A DNA stretch of 37,147 nt, taken from assembly GCA_051653625.1 (NCBI GenBank), contig JBOFWM010000026.1, forward strand, positions 1-37,147, written 5' to 3'. Of the stretch, positions 31,543 through 37,147 are shown one piece after another; within the stretch, counting starts at the first letter, position 1; each line of letters begins with the position of its first letter. Position numbers and translations under genes: made by a program. The notes below the pieces were generated by a model. That model was not told the origin of the DNA and searched no databases. It saw only the letters and a program-made list of their open reading frames with translations. This stretch comes from SFDP01 sp051653625 (GTDB lineage: Bacteria > Bacillota > Clostridia > Lachnospirales > Lachnospiraceae).

Positions 31543-33251
31543 ATTTGTTTGCTTTGCTTTTTAAGAGTAGCTACTACATTGGAAAATTCATTTAAGTCAT
31601 TGAATTTATTGTTTTTATTTGATACTGCAGCAATAGATAGAGAGGCAAGGGGGAAGAGTTCTGTAACGCCGTTTCTATTTTTTGATACAATATATTTGTT
31701 CTTTATATCATCTTCGCGATAAAGAGTTAAAATTTGAGATTCAAACATTGAAATGACTTCTTGGCAAAAGGAGTGTCCATCTGAATAATTAGCAATTACA
31801 ATAAAATCATCTCCTCCAACATGTCCTATAAATTCATTATTTCTTGCACATTTCTGTAAAGTTTCTGCTAGTATTTTTAGCATTAAATCTCCATTTTCAA
31901 AACCGTACGCATCATTATATGCTTTAAAATTATCAATATCGTAGTATGAAATATAGTAATCAACATCATTTAATACTTTGGATATAATTTCTTTTTCTAT
32001 TAATCTATTCCCCGGTAATCCAGAGAGTGGATTGGCTTGCAGTGCAACATCAATCTCAATTTTAGTACATTCATCTAATAGATTTTTGATCGTTACAATT
32101 CCGTAAAATTTATTTTGTTCCTCAACGACAATAGGATTATATAATTGGTCAAAAGGTCGTTGCATGGCAAGACGAGATACCTGATCTACAGAGAGATTTG
32201 CATTTACCATCAAAAACTCTTTATCCACAATATCTTTTATTTTTTTTCTCGCATTTAAATTAAAACCAAATCTACCACTCATAAAAAGCATAAATTCGAT
32301 TCTTGTCATAAACCCTACTATTTGTTCATTCTCTATAATTATAAATTCTGTAATAGTGGGATTTGCTTCTAATTCTTGAAAAATCACTTCGCAATATTCA
32401 GTTGATGAAAATATTATAGATGATTTACAAAGGTGTTTGATAATTGGATATAGGGAAGTTTTTGTTTTTTCAATATAGCATTTACGATTAATATTTTTTA
32501 TTAGAGTTTGTGTCTTTTCGTTAGAAAGGATAATTTCAGATCTTGGAACACCTAGGAAAAAACCTTGACCAAAATCAATTCCAATTTTAATTAGTTCTGA
32601 CAATTCCTCCTCTGTTTCAATTCCTTCAGCGATTGTTTTTATTTCAGCATTTTTGCAAAAATCAGCAAGAGCTTTACACAGAAGTCTTTTTGTAATATCC
32701 TTGTCAAGATTTCGAACCAAATGCATATCTATTTTTATGAATTGCGGCTTTAAATCTACTAATGTATTTAATCCTGAATAACCAGAGCCAACATCATCAA
32801 GAGCAATATCATATCCTTGGGCTTTGTAATGGTTTATAGCTTCATAAAAAGCATTAGAATCTATAGTTGCTGAACGTTCTGTAATTTCAAATGTAATTCG
32901 ATTTGTATTAAAAGAAAGTAAATCGCTACAGTGTTTAGTAAAACCATTTTTAAAATTTTCGTCATAAATAATATTAGGGTTAATATTTAAAAATAGCTTT
33001 TCGCAAGTTGTTGCTTTGTGAAATGCATCAATAGCTTTTTCGCGGCATAATTTTTCTAATTCCCATGCTTTATCAGCATAGTCAGCAGTAGTAAATAAAT
33101 CTTCAATGTTCATTTTTAAATTTCGATCGGAAATTCGACTTAATGCTTCATAGGAAAAAATTTTTCCGTCAGTTAGTGAAAAAATTGGTTGAAAAACAGG
33201 GATAATTGATTCTGTGTCTAATATTTGAAGTAATTTTTTATTATTATCCAT
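31515..33251 (-). CDS. EAL-CBS-GGDEF cyclic di-GMP signalling protein
   Basis: A soluble 578-residue protein with three parts. The EAL phosphodiesterase domain (about 1-245) keeps the catalytic set: YEALSR at 34-39, LFLNINPN, TFEITERS, ALDDVGSGYSGL, FIKIDMH, TIAEGIET and QGFFLG. The middle (about 265-405) reads as a CBS-domain pair, with FIIIENEQIVGFMTRIEF and PIVVEEQNKFYGIVTIKNLL, likely sensing a nucleotide. The C-terminal GGDEF domain has YDIDNFKAYNDAYGFENGD and the signature GGDDF at 479-483; the inhibitory RxxD site is degenerate (RNNE). Both halves could be active, so the net sign of c-di-GMP control is open. There is no membrane segment. AGGAG lies seven bases before the ATG. The PilZ protein at 7162-7509 is a candidate effector. 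Confidence 0.93.
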   Translation of the reverse strand: MDNNKKLLQILDTESIIPVFQPIFSLTDGKIFSYEALSRISDRNLKMNIEDLFTTADYADKAWELEKLCREKAIDAFHKATTCEKLFLNINPNIIYDENFKNGFTKHCSDLLSFNTNRITFEITERSATIDSNAFYEAINHYKAQGYDIALDDVGSGYSGLNTLVDLKPQFIKIDMHLVRNLDKDITKRLLCKALADFCKNAEIKTIAEGIETEEELSELIKIGIDFGQGFFLGVPRSEIILSNEKTQTLIKNINRKCYIEKTKTSLYPIIKHLCKSSIIFSSTEYCEVIFQELEANPTITEFIIIENEQIVGFMTRIEFMLFMSGRFGFNLNARKKIKDIVDKEFLMVNANLSVDQVSRLAMQRPFDQLYNPIVVEEQNKFYGIVTIKNLLDECTKIEIDVALQANPLSGLPGNRLIEKEIISKVLNDVDYYISYYDIDNFKAYNDAYGFENGDLMLKILAETLQKCARNNEFIGHVGGDDFIVIANYSDGHSFCQEVISMFESQILTLYREDDIKNKYIVSKNRNGVTELFPLASLSIAAVSNKNNKFNDLNEFSNVVATLKKQSKQILGSNICST

Positions 33252-33288
33252 AGTATGCTCCTAAGTATGTAATCTAAAATTTTTTTAA

Positions 33289-33317
33289 AGTATACTAATG
33301 TTTTTAGATACATACAA
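33289..33317 (-). promoter_or_regulatory. Promoter of the EAL-CBS-GGDEF gene
   Basis: On the - strand: -35 TTGTAT (complement of 33312-33317), 17-base spacer, -10 TATACT (complement of 33289-33294), about 40 bases before the start codon. It lies between the AraC stop and the EAL gene, so the latter can be expressed independently. Confidence 0.6.
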
Positions 33318-33345
33318 TCGGGAATCAGTAAAGTTCATGTAAAAT

Positions 33346-34614
33346 TTATTTGTTTTTTCTTTGTGGAACTGCCATTTTTCGATAATTAGAGGGGGACATC
33401 CCTATGTGGCGTTTAAATAATTTAGAAAAATAAGATAAATCGGGAATCCCTATTGTAATAGCGATTTCTCTTATTGATAAGGGGGTAGTGTTTAAATATT
33501 TCAAAGCAGCTTCCATGCGAGTAGAGTGAATATATTCTGTAACTGTAGTACCTGTTTCTTGATGAAAAGTATGCGATAAAAAAGAGGCACTTCTTTTATG
33601 TTCTTTACAAAGAAGTGATAGGGAAAGATCTTCATCAATATGTTGGTTAATATAATTGATGACATTTCGTGTCAAATGACTTAGGTTTGCATTTGCATGA
33701 TTTTTTACAAGAAGACAATATTTCCTGATGACTTGTGGATAAATACTTAGTAATTGTTCGATACTATGTGTGTTTTCTATTTTCATACTGTTTTCGTTGG
33801 CAAGTATGTCAATATAGTTAGGATGAACAGAGGTATCATATAAATGTCCAGAAATTTGGCCGTTTAATACAAACAAATTTCGCTTTAAAACAGAGATAGA
33901 TCTTGGGTTTAGAATTCCAGTAAAATGTGCATAATTATTAGCGGTTTCAGATATTGAATCAATATTTCCGGATTGTATTTTCTCTATTAGATTTCTATAA
34001 TACTTTGCATATTGCTCTGAGGCGATTAAAGAATAATTATTGATATGTTCGATATTTGATACATGATTTTGCATAGTCTCTGAATAGTCAATGATTTTAA
34101 TAGTAGTTGTAAGATATTCGGGGATAAAATATGCTAAAAAATGACGCACCATTTCACATAGTTTGTTTTCATCAACTAGAGGCATTGATATCAAATATTG
34201 TTGAATTAATTTTTTACTATTAGAAGGAAGTGCATTTTTTTTAATCAAAGTATTTATAAAAGTAGTGCTTACTTCTTCTAAACGAAATGGGCCAACACTT
34301 ATAAAATCACTTTGTGAAGTATTAGGAATAAAAAATAATATATTTGTAAATCCAAGAGAACTTTTAACAAATAGTATGGAAGTATCATCTTTTTTATTTT
34401 CGCCTAAAAGTAAAGATGTGGAAAAATCTATAAAAGGTTGTGATGATACAGTATTATAATTGAAATCCCAAATAGCACGTCGAAAACCTTTATCTATGCT
34501 TTCGGTATTTTCATAGGGAAAAGAATGAAAATTAGAATCAACATTAAATGCATCATAAATCATTTGTTGTAATAATGGAAATAATTTTTTGGGGTTTTGA
34601 GATGAAAATATCAT
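33346..34614 (-). CDS. AraC-family transcriptional regulator
   Basis: A 422-residue regulator. The last 100 residues form the double helix-turn-helix of the AraC/XylS family: INQHIDEDLSLSLLCKEHKRSASFLSHTF (first), then YLNTTPLSIREIAITIGIPDLSYFSKLFKRHIGMSPSNYRK (second, the family signature region). The N-terminal 300 residues are a soluble sensor region that I do not recognise beyond its likeness to long clostridial AraC proteins. It lacks the membrane helices of the 700-residue clostridial type. CGGAGGAAT precedes the ATG. It is divergent from the GH2 gene, whose -35 is covered by a direct repeat that fits AraC binding, so it is the likely activator of that gene. Confidence 0.92.
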   Translation of the reverse strand: MIFSSQNPKKLFPLLQQMIYDAFNVDSNFHSFPYENTESIDKGFRRAIWDFNYNTVSSQPFIDFSTSLLLGENKKDDTSILFVKSSLGFTNILFFIPNTSQSDFISVGPFRLEEVSTTFINTLIKKNALPSNSKKLIQQYLISMPLVDENKLCEMVRHFLAYFIPEYLTTTIKIIDYSETMQNHVSNIEHINNYSLIASEQYAKYYRNLIEKIQSGNIDSISETANNYAHFTGILNPRSISVLKRNLFVLNGQISGHLYDTSVHPNYIDILANENSMKIENTHSIEQLLSIYPQVIRKYCLLVKNHANANLSHLTRNVINYINQHIDEDLSLSLLCKEHKRSASFLSHTFHQETGTTVTEYIHSTRMEAALKYLNTTPLSIREIAITIGIPDLSYFSKLFKRHIGMSPSNYRKMAVPQRKNK

Positions 34615-34671
34615 GATATTCCTCCGATGTACTTACAAATTATTTTCTAAATATAAATTTATTGTTACATG

Positions 34672-34725
34672 AAAATAATACAAAATCAAGAAAAATAATA
34701 CAAACTGATAATGATTTAATATGAT
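34672..34725 (+). promoter_or_regulatory. GH2 promoter with 20-base-spaced direct repeats (AraC-type site)
   Basis: AAAATAATACAAA occurs twice in direct orientation, at 34672-34684 and 34692-34704, 20 bases apart (about two helical turns). The downstream copy covers the -35 position of a promoter whose -10 is TATGAT (34720-34725) and which has no recognisable -35 hexamer. This is the usual arrangement for an AraC-type activator. Confidence 0.65.
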
Positions 34726-34772
34726 ACCATTGATAAGGATTCAATAAATTGTAGAAAGAAAGGAAGAATAAA

Positions 34773-37007
34773 ATGAGAAATATCATATCTTTTAATGAAA
34801 AATGGGCTTTTACAAAAAATGCAGATACAATACCGGAAAGTTTACCTCAAAGATGGGATTGGGTAACGTTGCCTCATACATGGAATAATATTGACGGATT
34901 AGATGGGGATAACGATTATTACAGAGGAACGTGCTATTATGCAAAAGAGGTTAAAAAAAGTGATTTACCAAATGCAGATGAATATTTTATTGAATTTTTG
35001 GCAGCGAATTCTTCAGCTACTGTTTATGTTGATGGAAAAGAAGTAGCAAAACATGATGGAGGATATTCTACTTGGAGAGTGAATATTACAAAAGAACTAA
35101 AAGAGGTAAGTTTAATTGTTGTTGCTGTAGACAATGCACCGAATGATCGTGTGTACCCTCAAGTTGCTGATTTTACTTTTTATGGTGGATTATATCGAGA
35201 AGTAAATATTATTACAGTAAATAAAAGCCATTTTGAATTGGAATATTTTGGTGGACCAGGTTTAAAAGTTACTCCAATAATTGAAGGGAAGAATGCAAAA
35301 GTTGATGTTGAAGTATATATAAAAGGAGGAGAAGTTGGTCAAAATCTAGAATATACCATCCGTGATATGGCAGGCGTTATTGTTGAAAAAACAACAACTT
35401 CAATTTTTGAAAACAAGGTTACTCTTGCTATTCAAGATGTAATATTATGGCATGGACGAAAAAATCCGTACTTGTATTCTATAGAAGTGAAATTAGTTTC
35501 GCAAGAAGAAGTATTAGATATGGTATTTACAAAATTTGGATGCCGAACCTTTAAAATTGATCCTGAACAAGGCTTTATATTAAATGGTGAAAATTATCCA
35601 CTTCGTGGAGTATCTCGTCATCAAGATAGAGTAAATGTGGGGAATGCTTTATTACCAGAACATCATGAAGAAGATATAGAGCTTATTTATGAAATGGGAG
35701 CAAATACAATTCGTTTGGCACATTATCAACATGCTCAATATTTTTATGATTTATGTGATGAAAAAGGTATGATTTTATGGGCAGAAATTCCATATATCTC
35801 TTCGCATATGGAAACAGGGTTTGATAATACAATATCTCAAATGAAAGAATTAGTGGTTCAAAATTATAACCATCCTAGTATTGTAGTGTGGGGATTATCA
35901 AATGAGATTTCAATGAAAGGTTCAAGTCAAAGCTTGCTTGATAATCACGTAAAATTAAATGAGATTGTAAAGGAAATGGATCCAACTAGACCAACTGTGA
36001 TTGCCGCTGTTTCTATGTGTCCGATAGATGATCCATATATTCAAATACCAGATGTAGTATCTTATAATCATTATTTTGGATGGTATGGTGGAGATACATC
36101 TATGAATGGACCATGGTTTGATAATTTTCATAATACATTTCCAAACATTCCTATTGGAGTGAGTGAGTATGGATGCGAAGCACTTAACTGGCATACATCA
36201 AATCCAGAACAAGGGGATTATACAGAAGAATATCAAGCATATTATCATGAAGAATTAATTAAACAATTATTTACAAGACCGTATATTTGGGCAACACATG
36301 TATGGAACATGTTTGATTTTGGTGCAGATGCAAGAAATGAAGGTGGAGAAAATGGACAAAATCATAAAGGGCTAATAACGATTGATCGAAAATATAAAAA
36401 AGATTCTTTCTATGCATACAAAGCTTGGTTATCTGATGAACCATTTGTGCATATTTGTGGAAAACGTTATGTGGACCGTGTAGAAGAAGTGACAAAAGTA
36501 ACGGTATATTCAAACTTACCAGAAGTAGAATTATTTGCAAATGGAAAAAGCATAGGAAAAAAAGAAAGTAAAGAACATTTCTTTTATTATGAAGTGCCAA
36601 ATCAAGGGGAAACAATTTTAGTTGCAAAGGCAAAAGAGTGCATTGATGAAAGTTTTATGCGAAAAGTAGAAGAATTTAATGAAGAATATAGAATGAAAGA
36701 AAAAGGCGCAATTCTTAATTGGTTTGATATTGAAATGCCAGAAGGATATTTCTCATTAAATGATAAGATGCAAGATTTAGTTAAAAATCCAGAAGGAGAG
36801 AAGTTTGTAGTAGACATGTTTACGTTGTTACTTGGTGAGCGCGGAATGAGCAATATGGCAGGAGACAAAGATAATTCTGCAATTATGCAAATGATGGGAA
36901 GTTTTACAGTACTGCGATTGATTGGCCTTATGGGGATGATGAATAAAACAATGACAAAAGAAGAATTGTTGGAATTAAATAAAAAATTAAATCAGATTGC
37001 AAAATAA
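34773..37007 (+). CDS. Glycoside hydrolase family 2 (beta-galactosidase/beta-glucuronidase-like)
   Basis: A 744-residue cytoplasmic glycosidase without signal peptide. Order: GH2 sugar-binding jelly roll (about 1-145; VTLPHTWNN, YYRGTCYYAKEV, DGGYSTWRVNI), Ig-like GH2 domain, then the TIM barrel. The acid/base is E378 (VVWGLSNEIS) and the nucleophile is E465 (GVSEYGCEA). LRGVSRHQDR and NTIRLAHYQHAQYFYDLCDEKGM are classic. A DUF4982-like beta domain follows (about 560-620). The last 100 residues are a helical tail rich in Met, Asp and Lys (GSFTVLRLIGLMGMMNKTMT) not needed for the GH2 fold. Beta-galactosidase is the default guess, but glucuronide, mannoside and xyloside specificities exist in the family. 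AAAGGAAG precedes the ATG. It is probably activated by the divergent AraC protein. Confidence 0.92.
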   Translation: MRNIISFNEKWAFTKNADTIPESLPQRWDWVTLPHTWNNIDGLDGDNDYYRGTCYYAKEVKKSDLPNADEYFIEFLAANSSATVYVDGKEVAKHDGGYSTWRVNITKELKEVSLIVVAVDNAPNDRVYPQVADFTFYGGLYREVNIITVNKSHFELEYFGGPGLKVTPIIEGKNAKVDVEVYIKGGEVGQNLEYTIRDMAGVIVEKTTTSIFENKVTLAIQDVILWHGRKNPYLYSIEVKLVSQEEVLDMVFTKFGCRTFKIDPEQGFILNGENYPLRGVSRHQDRVNVGNALLPEHHEEDIELIYEMGANTIRLAHYQHAQYFYDLCDEKGMILWAEIPYISSHMETGFDNTISQMKELVVQNYNHPSIVVWGLSNEISMKGSSQSLLDNHVKLNEIVKEMDPTRPTVIAAVSMCPIDDPYIQIPDVVSYNHYFGWYGGDTSMNGPWFDNFHNTFPNIPIGVSEYGCEALNWHTSNPEQGDYTEEYQAYYHEELIKQLFTRPYIWATHVWNMFDFGADARNEGGENGQNHKGLITIDRKYKKDSFYAYKAWLSDEPFVHICGKRYVDRVEEVTKVTVYSNLPEVELFANGKSIGKKESKEHFFYYEVPNQGETILVAKAKECIDESFMRKVEEFNEEYRMKEKGAILNWFDIEMPEGYFSLNDKMQDLVKNPEGEKFVVDMFTLLLGERGMSNMAGDKDNSAIMQMMGSFTVLRLIGLMGMMNKTMTKEELLELNKKLNQIAK

Positions 37008-37009
37008 AG

Positions 37010-37064
37010 AAGGGGCTTTTGCAAAATAGATGAGTAATCATTTATGGAGCAAAAGCTCCTTTTT
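37010..37064 (+). terminator. Terminator after the GH2 gene
   Basis: AAGGGGCTTTTGC (37010-37022) pairs with GCAAAAGCTCCTT (37049-37061), one G-U pair, and is followed by further T. Confidence 0.85.
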
Positions 37065-37078
37065 ATTGAATAAAATCG

Positions 37079-37103
37079 AAAAAACGGATTCCGAAGAATC
37101 CGT
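37079..37103 (-). terminator. Leftward terminator at the right edge
   Basis: ACGGATTC (37084-37091), loop CGAA, GAATCCGT (37096-37103): a perfect eight-base-pair stem. The T run is on the - strand side (complement of 37079-37084), so it would terminate a leftward gene lying mostly beyond the window. Confidence 0.7.
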
Positions 37104-37116
37104 AAAAATGGTATAA

Positions 37117-37147
37117 TTAATCATGCGAATAAATAACTATACTATCA
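37117..37147 (-). CDS. Possible C-terminal end of a leftward gene (partial)
   Basis: On the - strand an open frame enters from the right edge and ends in TAA at 37119-37117, reading DSIVIYSHD. It stops 13 bases before a leftward terminator hairpin, which makes a gene end here plausible. Nine codons are too few to identify or prove a gene. Confidence 0.3.
   Translation of the reverse strand, partial: DSIVIYSHD

Noticed and set aside
37123..37147. A rightward gene starting ATG CGA at 37123 behind TATAAT at 37112-37117.
   Set aside because: The -10 would be only a few bases from the ATG with no ribosome binding site, and the leftward terminator favours a convergent gene end instead.
1..37147. 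Mobile elements, CRISPR arrays, phage genes, tRNA or rRNA genes.
   Set aside because: No transposase, integrase, repeat-spacer pattern or cloverleaf was found, and base composition looks even across the window.

Overview
The window is AT-rich, with strong AGGAGG-type ribosome binding sites, U-tailed hairpin terminators and TTGnnn-17-TATAAT promoters. That points to a low-GC Firmicute, most likely an anaerobic clostridium of the Lachnospiraceae type. The genus cannot be fixed from the sequence alone. No RNA genes, insertion sequences, phage genes or CRISPR arrays were seen, and no gap between genes exceeds about 260 bases.

Layout. 1-2475: the end of an operon with the three urease structural genes ureABC. 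2496-3998: a divergent pair, a HxlR regulator (-) and a Gfo/Idh/MocA oxidoreductase (+). 4190-20601: a ureide (allantoin) catabolic region with allantoinase and an NCS1 permease; an inserted PilZ/MFS pair; ureidoglycine-glyoxylate aminotransferase (pucG) convergent with the regulator pucR; an operon of MFS carrier, fused AllF-AllG, AllH and carbamate kinase; and an operon of an unusual DAACS symporter plus allantoate amidohydrolase. 20742-24646: a SWIM/SNF2 helicase and a C39-like cysteine peptidase, convergent. 24896-31522: a complete oligopeptide-type ABC importer operon ending in an M20 amidohydrolase. 31515-33251: an EAL-CBS-GGDEF protein (-). 33346-37007: an AraC regulator (-) divergent from a GH2 glycosidase (+).

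How the genes fit together. The core appears to be a fermentative allantoin route that needs no redox step. Allantoin goes to allantoate (AllB), then to ureidoglycine with release of NH3 and CO2 (AllC). PucG transaminates ureidoglycine with glyoxylate to give oxalurate and glycine. The AllF/G/H system converts oxalurate to oxamate and carbamoyl phosphate, and carbamate kinase makes ATP, NH3 and CO2. Spontaneous breakdown of ureidoglycine would supply the glyoxylate and release urea for the neighbouring urease. No ureidoglycolate dehydrogenase (AllD) or ureidoglycine aminohydrolase (AllE) is present in the window.

Most notable signals. An octamer GCAYATTG overlaps the -35 region of the allB, pucG and symporter promoters, in each case exactly 28 bases from its first base to the -10. 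Related copies lie upstream of the oxidoreductase, hxlR and pucR/MFS genes, so it is a candidate PucR regulon operator. Two of these promoters are followed, inside the 5' leader, by a large intrinsic-terminator hairpin, which suggests attenuation. AllF and AllG are fused into one protein. The symporter lacks the aspartate that binds the substrate amino group in glutamate/aspartate relatives. A perfect 19-base palindrome covers the -35 of the ABC importer operon, and a 20-base-spaced direct repeat covers the -35 of the GH2 gene.
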